DNA from: Oidiodendron maius Zn
Lineage: Eukaryota > Ascomycota > Leotiomycetes > Myxotrichaceae
DNA length: 64,000 nt
Reading direction: 5' to 3'
Assembly: GCA_000827325.1 (NCBI GenBank)
Contig: KN832889.1
Span: 248,001-312,000 of the forward strand
The notes beneath the pieces were generated by a model. The model had not been told where the DNA came from, did no database searches, and was given only the letters and a program-made list of their open reading frames with translations. The first letter of the stretch is position 1; every line of letters starts with the position of its first letter. This document shows, one piece after another, positions 9,857 to 21,229 of this stretch. Made by a program: the position numbers and the translations under genes.

Positions 9857-10105
9857 GTGCTAAATCCAATCCAAATCATGATACAAAGCACTTCTAGCCA
9901 ACCACACGCTGTACTCAGGCCCGGGAGCTACGTCCATAGTCATCAAGTAACGTGAATATCAAAAATTGGGGTGAGAGTTCACTCCGGGGGCCATCCAAAA
10001 CTCTACTCGCTTTTTCAATAGCGTGCGCATAGCAGGTGTTGTGAATGAGTGCGCGCGGTGGTTGTTAGACTGCTTTGGGATTATGATTTGGATTAGATTT
10101 AGCAC
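9857..10105. repeat. Long imperfect inverted repeat (about 50-bp arms)
   Basis: The left arm starts with GTGCTAAATCCAATCC at 9857. The right arm (to 10105) is its complement with one mismatch over the first 23 bases, and similarity continues with small gaps for about 50 bases in each arm, around a spacer of roughly 140 bases. It codes for nothing recognised. It could be a small foldback or MITE-like element, but no clear target duplication was found. Confidence 0.55.
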
Positions 10106-10477
10106 GCACGCGTATCCTTGGAGAGGTGATTTCCCTCCTGCTATATATCTGTATAAATTAGGACTAGCAGAACTAGGCTATAACAAAGACCCCGTTTTCT
10201 TAATTAGGCAGGCGGTGTAGAAATGCGGGGCTGGAACTTCATCTTCTAGTAAGGCGTAGGCACCCTTCTTTCGGACACTAAATCCTTTGGAGCCCGATCT
10301 CTTCAGAGAACAGACTAGAGTTACGATTTAGCTACAGCTGAATCATCAGTTATCAGATACATTATTAGTTCGATCAAATTTTCCACATACTGAATAACGA
10401 AGCCTTTTGTGAATCGTGTGCTAGCTACACGTCTTATCTGACACGAACCAAATGCGACAAGCCCAACACTGCAGACA

Positions 10478-12337
10478 ATGTCTCAATCCGTTTACACATA
10501 CACGCCTATCGATCTCGGTACAGATGGCATTCGGCTTGTCCATCTTTTCAAGGGCCGCTTTACCGACCCTATTCAGTGCGAACTCTTTGAGACTGAGCTT
10601 CATGACGTCGGCGTCCCGTATGAAGCCTTATCATACACTTGGGGTGGCACACTAAAGACGGCCAAAGTTACACTTGGTGAATGCACATTGAAAATTACCG
10701 AAAACCTGTATGATGCGTTGCAGTACCTACGATGGAATGACAAGGACCGGATCCTATGGATTGATGCGATATGCATTAATCAGGATAATAAGAGAGAACA
10801 AGGCCACCAGGTATCTCAAATGAAGAGCATTTATAAGACTGCACAGCGGGTCATCATCTGGTTAGGGTTAAGCAGTTACAACATTGACCGCCTCATGGAG
10901 CTGGCGATTAATGCACACAAAAACTTAGGGGCAACACGTGAGTATTTGAGACAGATTCGAGTGCGTTGGAATATCACAAAGCCAATTGAACAACAGCATG
11001 CTCAGTCGGGTAGTTTCTATGAAGAGCAATATGCCGAGTTGCATGAAACAATTCAACTTCTCTTCCAACGGCCCTGGTTTCGAAGAATATGGGTCATACA
11101 AGAGGTTGCAAATGCAAAAGCAGCATCTATTATGTGTGGCCACAAATCCGTCTCAACGCGGACTTTTACAGAGATCCCGTCCTTACTAGGGATAGAACCC
11201 AACCCCCATGCTCAGGCTGTTCTTGACGTAACGCCTGGACATTTAAGGGAAATGTCCTGGTGGAGTCAAAGCCAAGACCTTCATACGTTGTTACAAAAGT
11301 TTCGTGAGAGCGAAGCGACTGACCCACGGGATAAAATATATGCCTTGCTGGGTATATCATCAGATGCTAGCCGGAATGATATTCTCTGCCCAGACTACGA
11401 GAAGTCATTGCAACAGGTTATTGATGACACCATATCATTTTTGTTGTTTAGGGGAGTTGGGGGCTGCAGGTTTCCACCGTGGTCCCTTCAGACGCTCCTT
11501 CAGAATTTAAATGATTTACCTTACAAGGTTCTTCAATGGGCATTCTGCAACCATGAAGAGCTCACCTGTATGCGACTCTTAGCCGTCGGCAAGATTGATG
11601 TGAACATGAAATTCAAACATATCGAGACACTCCCTTCTACTGACAAGTGCGAACATGCACATACGCCTCTCTCGTTTATGACTCAGCACTGGAGGGAGCG
11701 GAATATTACTAAAGCCATCCTGACGCACCCCAATGTCGATGTAAACTTGGATTTACCTTTAGCTAAGGCAGTCCACAAAATTGACAAGTGGATGGTTAAG
11801 AGGCTGGTAAGAAAGGGCGCTGACGTGAATTCACGAGATAACAATGGCCGAACACCATTATCGTGGTTAGAAGGGCGGCGGCCCAATAGTATTAACGGCT
11901 CTGAGAATGTTCATGATGTTGATTCTCTGGATGACAATAGCCGAACACCACCACCGGACTTACTAGATGGGCAGAAATATGACGTTGTAGAATCTGAGTC
12001 TGATTCCGATGTGGATCCTCGAGATAGCAATACCCAAATATCAGGGTGGTTAGCAGGATGGTTCAGCCAAGATGCTATCAAAATATTTATTCTGCTTCTT
12101 GATAACGGTGCCGATATATGTTCTCGAGATAACAATGGCCGGACAGCGCTATCATGGGCAATGGGGATACCAGATGATGACATTATCCTGTGGTCCACTC
12201 AACTTCGTTGGACCGACCAACTAATACCGCGATTATCAATAAAAAGTGTTATTATCGAAATATTGTCCAGCATATATGACAAATACTATCGATGGCTATT
12301 CTCTTCCAGGAATATCCCCAGCACACCTCGGCCCTAG
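10478..12337 (+). CDS. HET-domain protein with C-terminal ankyrin repeats
   Basis: Single-exon 619-residue protein. The HET domain occupies about residues 20-250: IRLVHLFKGRFTDPIQCEL, YEALSYTWGGTLKTAKV, RILWIDAICINQDNKREQGH, MKSIYKTAQRVIIWLG, then RPWFRRIWVIQEVANAKA. ATDPRDKIYALLGISSDASR follows near residue 290. The C-terminal third has ankyrin-like units: VRKGADVNSRDNNGRTPLSW near 450 and LLDNGADICSRDNNGRTALS near 550, separated by an acidic low-complexity linker with partial units. HET-ankyrin fusions are known in fungal allorecognition loci, and the repeats are likely the variable recognition part. Intact, with no frameshift seen. Confidence 0.9.
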   Translation: MSQSVYTYTPIDLGTDGIRLVHLFKGRFTDPIQCELFETELHDVGVPYEALSYTWGGTLKTAKVTLGECTLKITENLYDALQYLRWNDKDRILWIDAICINQDNKREQGHQVSQMKSIYKTAQRVIIWLGLSSYNIDRLMELAINAHKNLGATREYLRQIRVRWNITKPIEQQHAQSGSFYEEQYAELHETIQLLFQRPWFRRIWVIQEVANAKAASIMCGHKSVSTRTFTEIPSLLGIEPNPHAQAVLDVTPGHLREMSWWSQSQDLHTLLQKFRESEATDPRDKIYALLGISSDASRNDILCPDYEKSLQQVIDDTISFLLFRGVGGCRFPPWSLQTLLQNLNDLPYKVLQWAFCNHEELTCMRLLAVGKIDVNMKFKHIETLPSTDKCEHAHTPLSFMTQHWRERNITKAILTHPNVDVNLDLPLAKAVHKIDKWMVKRLVRKGADVNSRDNNGRTPLSWLEGRRPNSINGSENVHDVDSLDDNSRTPPPDLLDGQKYDVVESESDSDVDPRDSNTQISGWLAGWFSQDAIKIFILLLDNGADICSRDNNGRTALSWAMGIPDDDIILWSTQLRWTDQLIPRLSIKSVIIEILSSIYDKYYRWLFSSRNIPSTPRP

Positions 12338-12885
12338 AGAACAAGCTTTTCGTTTTTAATTCACTCCGTCTCTCTTCGAACAACTCATTGTAAAGCTTCC
12401 GAGACGAACATAATTGAGCCCTATGACAGAACCAGCTGGCAAAACTGCCCTCCACCTCTCTTTTTAGTTCAATCAAAAATTATTATATAGATGCCAACTA
12501 CTATGAGTCCCGGAACTCAATTCGAATTATTATGTGACATATTAGTCCCTTTTATTAGAGATAGTTAGCGCATGGGATCTCGTTTGTAAACTTCTAACTG
12601 TCTTATATTATGATCAGTACTTGGGCATTTGTGACCCTTTCATACTATTATGTACTCTTCAACTAACAGTAGAATGACGTTGCCCAAATATACACTTGTG
12701 ACACAGTATGCTTCTAGCAGCACTCCACACCAAATTACATCCCCAAGGGCCACATCTCACAAAGCGTCTTTTGAATATAGTCAATCTGCGCCTTGCTCCA
12801 CTTCTCTAGTTCGGAGACATCGATCGTGTCAGCTCGGCGGAAGCCCCATTTCCGGTCTGAGTCGGTCTTCTCAATGTTGCCTGTA
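12338..12885. other. Spacer between convergent genes
   Basis: The 3' region of the HET-ankyrin gene meets the decayed tail of the dioxygenase pseudogene. Minus-strand coding traces beyond about 12,890 are too eroded to assign. Confidence 0.35.
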
Positions 12886-13882
12886 TTTAGCATCTATGTT
12901 ATCAACGAAGCCGTCGATGCGCTTGGCTAGGTTCCTGAGTCGGTGTGTCGTCCACTGATAATAGTAGATTTCGGACAGTTGCGATTTATTCCTCACGTTC
13001 ACAAGCGAGGAGTTGTCGACGAGCATTGGTCCTTCGGCCTGAAGGATGTGACTATCGTACTGCGTTCTGGCATATTTTGTACAGGCAGAGCCATGTGGGC
13101 TGATTAGCGGCCCTGAAGGATAATAGCACTTGCCTAAACGACGGGAGTCAGTATTATCAAATCAGATGTACGTGAATATCTATGCGGAGAATAACTTACC
13201 ATCTGTGGTGCCTTCACAAGTAGGATGTCTCCATTCCCAGTCTCACTACTAGACATATGTCTCGCATCTGAAAGCATGACAACACAGACAAACGGATAGG
13301 AACCATGGTGCCATTCGATAATGTTAGCCTTTTCTTTGCCACCTTCCTGCTTAGGTTCATTCTTCTGGAGTGCAGCGATGGCTTCTGGTGTTGCCTTGAG
13401 AGGCTTGATAGGAGTATTCCTGACAGCATCCAAGCCACCGGAACCGAGCTGCACGTTCGTGTGGCAATCTCAAAATCTACCACAGGCAGGAGTTTGACTC
13501 CAGCATGCTCGCTAATGATTTTCAGCACCTCTGGGGATGACCAGAATTGGTAGATGAAAGGGGCATAATGCGGGGCCATGCCACGCAATTGAGCGGACCC
13601 GGCGCGGGTACGGTAGAGACAGTTCTCGAGAACTGGTTTAGAGAACAGCACCCGCCGGTGCTCGACGACAGCATCGTGAGAGAGGAGAGGGAATGGCTGG
13701 GTCGAGTCCACGGCGGAGATTGCAGCTAGAGGGAAATGAAGCTCGTCCATTGAGATACTGGAAGATGGTGGCGAGTAGTTCAGATGCTTAGCTGCATCGA
13801 AATCAATTACTGATGTTGCAGGCTGCTGTTGCTTAGGCTCTAAGACGGCCAGAGCGGTGGCTTGCCGGGCAGAAGTAGCCAT
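12886..13882 (-). pseudogene. Fe(II)/2-oxoglutarate dioxygenase-like pseudogene
   Basis: The frame from 13882 (MATSARQATALAVLEP) runs through RVLFSKPVLENCLYRTRAGS and VDFEIA, then shifts near 13466, where one C appears lost. The neighbouring frame continues QLGSGGLDAVRNTPIKPLKA, IIEWHHGSYPFVCVVMLSD and NGDILLVKAPQM. An intron (13199-13134, GTAAGT to TTTAG) follows, then SAIILQGR and a stop where the family has a Tyr. Further on comes SAHMALPVQNMPERSTIVTS, another frame change, and VDNSSLVNVRNKSQLSEIYY. The family normally has His-x-Asp-Ser-Tyr-Pro; here the iron-binding Asp is Gly (HHGSYPF). At least two frameshifts and one stop show it is dead. Confidence 0.75.
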
Positions 13883-14616
13883 AGTGAATGTGGATTTTTA
13901 GTGATCTTGAAGTTATTATATGTCACTGTTTACAAAAGTTAGACGCCGGAAAATATTTAGTCACGATAATGAGCGCAGATAGCAATCCTGTGTCGCTTTT
14001 ATAGATTGCTATATTGACATCGTTTGAAGGGCCTCGCTTCGTCTTCTAGAGATCGGAGGCAACGGCGGTTGAAAATACTATTAAGGTTAAGGGTATTGGT
14101 AACTAATAGGTAGCTAAAGGGGTTGCCAGTTCTAGGCTCCCAGGATTTTGTGGGCGAGAACTTGGCACAAGAGAAGGAGGCGAAGGAAGCGGGTTCGGCA
14201 TACTAGAATTGCCGGGATGATTAGTTAGGCTTATCAAATATCTGGAGAGGGAAAACCGAGGAGTTCGGCGCTTTAAATGATATTTATCAGGTTAGCTTGA
14301 CCATCTTCCTTGGCCCAGTACTGTATAGTACACTGTTGTGGGATAACTGGTGATACCTCTGTTGATTAACTACACCCCACTTCTGTACAAGTACCCTGCG
14401 TCAGCACGGGATGCCAACTAAAACGCCATGATCCAATCAGGTAATTCAAGCCGCGCATGTTTCGCTTGTGTGCCAATGCATTGTGGTCAGCTGGGCTTCT
14501 CCATATCACCAGAGGGATTGCTATTACAGTACCGTACAGTTCATGTCAGCCAGATAGGAATGTGCATTGAATGCGAAGGAGAGGAAAGTCTATGGAATTA
14601 CCTCCATACATGTATC
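13883..14616. other. Divergent spacer
   Basis: Lies between the dioxygenase pseudogene and the cupin gene. An open frame extends upstream of the chosen cupin start (to 14428), but it lacks family similarity before residue 60. Confidence 0.35.
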
Positions 14617-15343
14617 ATGTTTACACAACCAGAGCAATACACTTTCGCACCTACCAGCACCGTGCCAAACAATGTCTTGCCTGTTCTAGTATACCGCAAC
14701 GTGTTGCCTCAACCAAGGAAGGAGTCAATCACACAGGAATTCCTTGAGGCCAATGAATGGATGAAGGGGGCAAGTCGGACTTGTATCCTTTTTATCCTGC
14801 GCAAAAGAGCTAACGGCTTATTGTAGGGAGTATGGGGGGCGGTTCCACAAGCCCACTTTCATCCAAACACTCATGAATGCTACGGTAAGCGTTGGCCGCT
14901 CGCGCTCAAGTTTTGAACCATTATGGCTAACATGCCACAATAAGCTGTAATTCAAGGACACTCCGTTTTACGTGTTGGCTGTCCCATTGAAGGCCAGCTG
15001 ATCGAGATGAGCCCAGGGGATGTGATCGTCCTGCCTGCGGGAGTATCGCATTTTTCGACGGATTCTGATCCGGAGTATCGCTACATTGGCGCATATCCTA
15101 AGGTCCGTCCTCGATGATCTGCCCGGGGATAGTTTCCAGCTTCATCTGACTTCTTCTTATGAAATATAGGGGGCACCGAAGTGGAAAAATGAGTATTGTA
15201 AGTTAGCGGAGCGGCTACCAGCTTTACGGGAGGAATCTTCTATGGTTCGAGTCCCGGATTTCGATCCTGTGCAAGGCCGTGGTGGACCACTCGTCAGCAT
15301 ATGGACAGCCGCAAAGGAAGCTGGAATGGCCGGCCCTGTTTAG
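14617..15343 (+). CDS. Cupin-domain protein (YjlB-like), four exons
   Basis: Exons 14617-14769, 14827-14884, 14945-15102 and 15170-15343 join in phase to give 180 residues. The order is VLVYRNVLPQPRKESITQEF, then EANEWMKG|GVWGAVP, AHFHPNTHECY with the metal-binding His/His/Glu, VIQGHSVLRVG, IEMSPGDVIVLPAGVSH with the second motif's His, YRYIGAYPKGAPKWKNEYC, and FDPVQGRGGPLVSIW. This is the single-cupin YjlB type; its substrate is unknown. Intron 1 has a GC donor (GCAAGT) and a GCTAAC branch; introns 2 and 3 have GTAAGC and GTCCGT donors. The ATG at 14617 was chosen because similarity starts right after it; a longer start at 14428 is open. Confidence 0.82.
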
Positions 15344-15510
15344 AGAGATATAGACAACACAAATCGCCACTACATATGGAATGGGATGGTGAAAGTGAAC
15401 CAAATTTACTGTATTCACATCTACCTAGCTTTTCAAACATCAACTATGGCGTCGCGAGACTTCTAAGCAACAGTAGACAACTAAATATATCACATCATAC
15501 CAGATAGCAG

Positions 15511-16005
15511 GGGGTAGCTTCTCCTAGAGATTCTAGTGCATTTGAAGACTACATTATTTCCGAGATATATACCAATGCTGCTAAAAGTTTTTACATCCAG
15601 CGTCTTCGTGAGAGCAGCTGTACACAATTGCCAGTAATCACATCTGTCTGCGACCCGCAAGCAGTGCAGTTTGACCACAATAATGGCGACTTTACCTCCG
15701 CAATGGTCAGTCAGCTCCGACTGTTACCTGAAAATTCTATCTATGAAAATGCTCTCTTACGGTCTATCGGAGCGGCTACTAAAGAAATGAATGACCCGTC
15801 AGACGTCGACTATGTGCTTTGGAGACTAAACAATTTGGAACAGAAATTCAAGCTAGAGCTCTTCCGAAAGTTTACAGAGAGGGTTGCATCTTATTGGGGA
15901 CGGGGCCGGGACAGCATTTTTACGTGTAGCAACATCGAACCTTGCCTTAATCGACATAGGCCACCAGCGGACGACATCATCCATGAAGCTATTATACTTG
16001 GCTAG
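15511..16005 (+). other. Unassigned open frame, possible gene fragment
   Basis: The frame is open from 15511 with coding-like content: FEDYIISEIYTNAAKSFYIQ, LPVITSVCDPQAVQF and YVLWRLNNLEQKFKLELFRK. There is no ATG near its beginning; the ORF conventionally starts at a TTG at 15628, and the first ATGs lie deeper inside. It is probably the remnant of a longer protein. No domain recognised. Confidence 0.3.
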
Positions 16006-18223
16006 ACATGTTACATAGCGGAGCATATGTCTAGCCAATTATCATATATAAATTCCACCGTAGTTGCAAGATCTCATCAAGGCTACGACCTGTTTATTTC
16101 ATGTGTTAATAGGTAGCTATACCTTAACATTTATCTAGTCTCTCTCGCCTAGATAGGCATACAAGATAGTGACATTATAAAAGGTAACATATATAATAGT
16201 AGTAGTAAGGTAGTTATACTAGTATAAATTGAGCACGATTTTGCTAAAGTTTGTAACCAAATTTGCTTTGATGGAAAGGATGTAAGCACCAATAAGGTCC
16301 AGATTTATAAAGGTTGATGGAATGCACAAAATGGCCATACTGAGAAGAGTAATTAGGGAGGCAATGTACAAACGAATAAGGCAATATCTTCGAAGGCGTG
16401 AATTGGGATATGCAGATTCTCCTATATCCTTTAGTGCCGCGCCTTTGTAGAACATCTTAAAAGCAGACCAGAAGGATACATTATATAGACTATAAGGTCT
16501 ATCGAACCGAGTGCATAGTCACGGTGCCTTCGGTTTCAATATGGCGTTGCTCTTCTCTTGATAACATGACGTGGATGGATGAGGCACTCTTTCGCTGTTT
16601 GCCACACTGTTATGTATGCAAATGTAAGCCCAGAGAGTTTCGAATGCGGCACTGATCGATGTCGAGTTGGCCAATTAAAGGTGCATTTTAATAATTTAGA
16701 GATAGGCAATCTACACTGCTTTAGTATATTGCAGAGAAATTAGACTCAAAATACGCTATACTATGTATGGTGTTCAGTGGCTCAGGGTAAGACGGCTAAT
16801 AGCGATTAGCGATGAAGGAATTAGGAGGCTAAGCTACTGAAGGACGTCCACATTAGAGAGCGATTTCCCGAATAAGAATGTCCGGCGTCTCAGGTCTATG
16901 ATATTGCCCCTACGACTCAATTTGATTGGATACCAGGCACTCAATACACCATACAAAGCACTATTTTCTAATGCCATGCAGTAGTTGGAAATTATCTCAA
17001 CTCAGTAGTCACAAAATGACTTATTTGCCACACAAATTACGGCTCTGACGAGGTAACTGTAGAATACCCGAAATAGGCTTAATATGAGGCGGTCTAAAAA
17101 ACGGGAGTGAGATGTATATCACGAGCCCAAGATGCGGTGGAGTATTCCCGACTATCATGGAATGGAACTATACCTATTCTGGATACTGAAGGTGATGACT
17201 CCGTGACAGTAGCTAAAATAATGGTCTCTCAATCCGAGATTCTCGCATCTCCTGGCGAAGTAAATGAGGGGGTCCTCCTACCTGGTTCCACAGACGGGTA
17301 AATCATGCCTATTCGAGGGGGGCCACACAAGTGTATTGAGCTTAGTTTATACTATATACATCTTCAAATAAATCAGCATATTATAATACCAACTATCTAA
17401 ATTTAAGCCTCCAGTACCGAGTGTTTTTACCGTGCTTTTTGAGAAATTGCAGAAGAGGAAGATGTTTGTCGAGAATTAACCGACGGGAAGTAGTAATTAA
17501 CCGGCGAGGAATGTCAAGGGCCGAGTTAAATCTCGACAACTTAGTAGGTGCATCCCGACCACTTTTCCTCTTACAGAACCATCTACCAATAATATCACGA
17601 TATTTGGGCCAATTGTTATTTTATAATATTATTAAGGCATCAACTCCGTTAACTTATGGACTACGTCTTGAAGTATATGACAATTTTTGACAGAGGTTAG
17701 GGGTTAATGGTGAGGATTGGTTAGGATTGGCCTCGAGGGCTAGGGGGATGTCTGACCCCCATCTTTGGATATATTCTAAATGATAGCGTGTGTTTTGGTA
17801 GGTTTGATGCTCAGGCAGTGGCCGGTATTTATTAATTGACCCGATTGGAGAAGGTCCATCAAGCAGGCCTACTTATCTGGTTACGAATATCCCCGGCTTC
17901 ATTCTTCCCTTAGTAAGGATTTCCTAGGTCTGGTTACAGTAATCACACATACCCACAATTGTGTTCCATAAGTGCTTTGACGTGTACAGGATACATACCC
18001 GCCCACACTTTAGCGTGGAGACTGGTACAAAGCGACACCCTGTTGGTCCGACACGACGACTTAGACTATTGATGATCCCGATTTTGGCCTGTAATTTTGT
18101 GGGGAAGTTCTTTCACATTAAATTACGATGATAGGCACTTATATATTTGCCATACAGGCGAATGCGACTCAGTGTATTGCAATACTCGTGGAAACTTAGT
18201 TGTCGAGTAAGGCATCGATCAGA
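16006..18223. other. Long AT-rich non-coding stretch
   Basis: About 2.2 kb without a supported gene. A minus-strand frame at 16455-16219 has two hydrophobic stretches but no recognisable family. A small hairpin with an internal direct repeat lies at 17467-17541. The last few hundred bases should hold the fucosidase promoter. Confidence 0.4.
17467..17541. repeat. Short imperfect inverted repeat with internal direct repeat
   Basis: TTGTCGAGA at the left end is mirrored by TCTCGACAA at the right end, with the imperfect match extending to about 20 bases. Inside, AATTAACCGACGGGAAGTAG is followed directly by AATTAACCGGCGAGGAATG, a 21-bp imperfect tandem pair. Origin unknown. Confidence 0.45.
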
Positions 18224-20803
18224 ATGAATCTATTACTCTGGGGCCTTCTCACAGCTCCTGTGCTGGGACAACAGGTGTTAAACCCCGTCAACAATATCCA
18301 ATCCAGCTCAGGAGGCCCGCTCTCATTCCCGTTGGACCTTAACTCCCTGTTCAACAACCGAGGGTTCGGGAAGGCGCCACACGATGCTGATTTCGATGGG
18401 TACGGAAGTATATCTTCCTCTCGAAGCCATGGCAAAACTCTTATACTCACAGTGTGCTGCAGATGCATATCCAGCCGACTTCATGCCCCCATCTAATTTT
18501 TTTTATGATGGCTTCAGCTATAAGTTTCCACAGTACGCAGCTGCTGGCAATGACAACGTGATCACTCTTGGGCAGACGATTCAAGTACCCCGGGGCAGGT
18601 ATTTTAGTGTACAGATGCTTGCTGCATCGGAGTCAGGCATGGGATCCGGTACAATCAATGCAACTTATTCGGACGGTACGACCAGCTTGGGTGCTGTCTT
18701 GGTTCCTGCGTGGTGGAGTTGGCCCTATCCAACAGGGGGTGACTTTGTCTTGCCCTACTATCTGACCAACGAAACGGTAGACTACAACCGGTCAAACATC
18801 TTCCAGACTATTAACTGGTTAGACTCATCGAGAGAACTGGTTTCCTTAACTCTGCCCAAGGTTACAAGTGATTCAAGCACGCTTCCTGGAGTGGCACCGA
18901 CAGGGTCTAGAATGCATATCTTTGCTTTATCCGTCACTCCTGCGTCTAATTGGCATACTTCTGGCCCTCAATTAGAAGTCCAGTTCGCCCGATCGACCCA
19001 AAAATGGGTTGACGGAACGAACAAGACCCAGATTATTGAGGTAGTAGTCAACAATATTGGCTCAGACTTTGTGTTGCTCGATCATTCTGTCACCCTCACC
19101 ATTGAATCACGGGGACTAGAGACCGTGACGAAAGGAACGATAAAGAGACTGCACCCAGGGGATCAGGCAATCGTTGAGATAGGTGTTGTGAACAAAAGGG
19201 GTGTGAAAGCTGGAAGCAGTGGAAATGCCACAGTCATCATTTCCGGGCAAGGCATGAGCAGCTGTTCGTATACCTTTACCGCAACTTATGGCATCCGTCC
19301 ATATGAGGCCACGTACGACTCGATATACTCTCATGAGTCTCCGAATTGGTACAATGGAGCCAAGTACGGGATTTTCATCCACTGGGGTGTGTACTCGGTG
19401 CCAGGATGGGGCAATTCCGGGTCGAAGGAAGGTTATGCCGAATGGTAAGTGCTATTCCAGCAAATAGATAGAATCATATTAACATGAATGATAGGTATTG
19501 GTGGGATCTGAACCAGGGGGCAAATTATTCCACGCAGACATATGAGTACCATCTACAGACGTACGGACCCGACATTACCTATGATGACTTTATCCAGAAT
19601 TTCACGGCAGATGCTTGGGATCCTAAGTCATGGGTTGATCTGTTCGCTGATGCAGGTGCCAACTATTTTGTCCAAGTCAGCAAACATCACGATGGATACG
19701 CCATTTTTGATCTTCCAGCAAATGTGACTGAGCGAACATCGGTTGCTCAATTCCCACATCGAAATCTGCTACAGGTGTGTTTCTTTCTTAGTAGTCATTT
19801 TCATGAGCTCACAGAAGTACAGGAGCTCTTCGACGCCGCAGCACAATATCAACCTCACTTACATCGCGCAACATACTTTTCATTACCGGAATGGTTCAAT
19901 CCTGATTACAAGAAGTACGGGTTTTCAGTGTGGCCGGGAGGTGAGTCTAACGTCCTGTTCTTTTGATGAGCGCTTATAGTGGGCTAAGGTAACGCAACTA
20001 ACCCATTCACTAACCAAACTCTACCTTACACTGGCTACGTCCCAGTAGCAGACTACATCGACGACATCATTCTTCCAGAGATGAATGCGCTCGCAGATAT
20101 GGGAACTGAGATCATGTGGTGTGATATTGGCGGACCAAACAAGACCGTTGAATTCGCGTCCGCATGGTACAACCGAGTTGCAGAGGAGCAAAACCGACAA
20201 GTAGTGATGAACTCCCGTTGTGGACTACCCGGAGATTTTGACACACCGGAGTACGCTCGTTACTCTGGGGTTCAGGTGCGTAAGTGGGAGAGCAGCTTAG
20301 GTATGGATCCGTTCAGCTATGGCTACAATCGCGCGACTCCGGCAGCCTCATACATGAATGCAAGCACGATCGTGACGAGTTTAATTGATATTGTCAGCAA
20401 GAATGGTAATTTCCTGCTTGACGTTGGGCCGCAGGCCAATGGCACGGTGCTCGAAGTTGAGCAGCGAAATCTACGCGAGGCCGGGACGTGGATAAAGTCG
20501 CACGGCGAGGCTATCTTCAACACCACGTACTGGTTCGTTACGCCGGAGGAGGGCGATGACGTCCGATTCACAATCACGCCAGATGCGTTCTACATCTTGA
20601 TCCTTGCAAAGCCCAATTCTACCCTTGTCCTGACAAGTCCGATCCCGTGGGTATCCGGGGATCAGGTCACGGTGGTGGGTGGTCGCAAGTGTGGCGAGAT
20701 TGTGCCTACCAAGAAGTTGAGTGACGGGTCAGTTGAGTTGAAGATTTCCCCAGCAGTTGCCAATGCAGATAAATACGCCTGGGTATTTAAAATTGAGTAC
20801 TGA
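18224..20803 (+). CDS. Secreted alpha-L-fucosidase (GH29), one frameshift
   Basis: Exons 18224-19444, 19495-19774, 19823-19940 and 19989-20803. The signal peptide is MNLLLWGLLTAPVLGQ. After DFDGYGS one extra base (A at 18410) moves the frame, and the mature protein continues YLPLEAMAKLLYSQCAADAY. The GH29 core has KYGIFIHWGVYSVPGWG, EWYWWDLNQGA, VSKHHDGYAIFD and MWCDIGGPNKTVEF, whose Asp fits the family nucleophile, then a beta-rich C-terminal domain ending KYAWVFKIEY. The enzyme would hydrolyse terminal fucose from plant polysaccharides or glycans outside the cell. Intron 2 is 48 bp, a multiple of three and stop-free. Either recent loss of function or a sequencing error explains the single shift; all other exon phases fit. 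Confidence 0.88.
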
Positions 20804-21229
20804 TCAGATCTGTTGTTTTCTTGATAGCAGTAGATTTTAGCAACCTGTAGCAGGATTCCTTAAGGAAACTTCATAGCTATTTCAATTATGTCACTCAAGT
20901 TACACTGCGCAAAGCAATATCTAATTATAAAGAGGCTATACTCTAGTCCTTACTATATCAACTAGCCTCCTTGTGCATATAACATCTACGAAAAGAAGAG
21001 TCTTAATCTAAGACTTATAAAAGACGATTTTCATCCTCATTGGCACTGGGATCGATACTCTATATTACTATATATCCTTGAGCCTCTGCAGATAAATATT
21101 CGAGTATCAGCCACTTCTACTATTATGTTTAGTACAAGAAGACTGCCAACATAACTACCTAGACCCTTACAAATACTCTCAACGCAGAGAGGTTGACTAT
21201 CGTTTGCATGCTCTATTCTCACTTCCAAG
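20804..21229. other. Intergenic spacer
   Basis: AT-rich 3' flank of the fucosidase gene. No gene recognised. Confidence 0.4.

Noticed and set aside
10023-10220. Short plus-strand frame upstream of the HET-ankyrin gene
   Set aside because: Covers one arm of the inverted repeat and has no similarity.
16219-16455. Minus-strand frame with two hydrophobic stretches
   Set aside because: Low-complexity AT-rich codons, no family motif, no plausible gene context.
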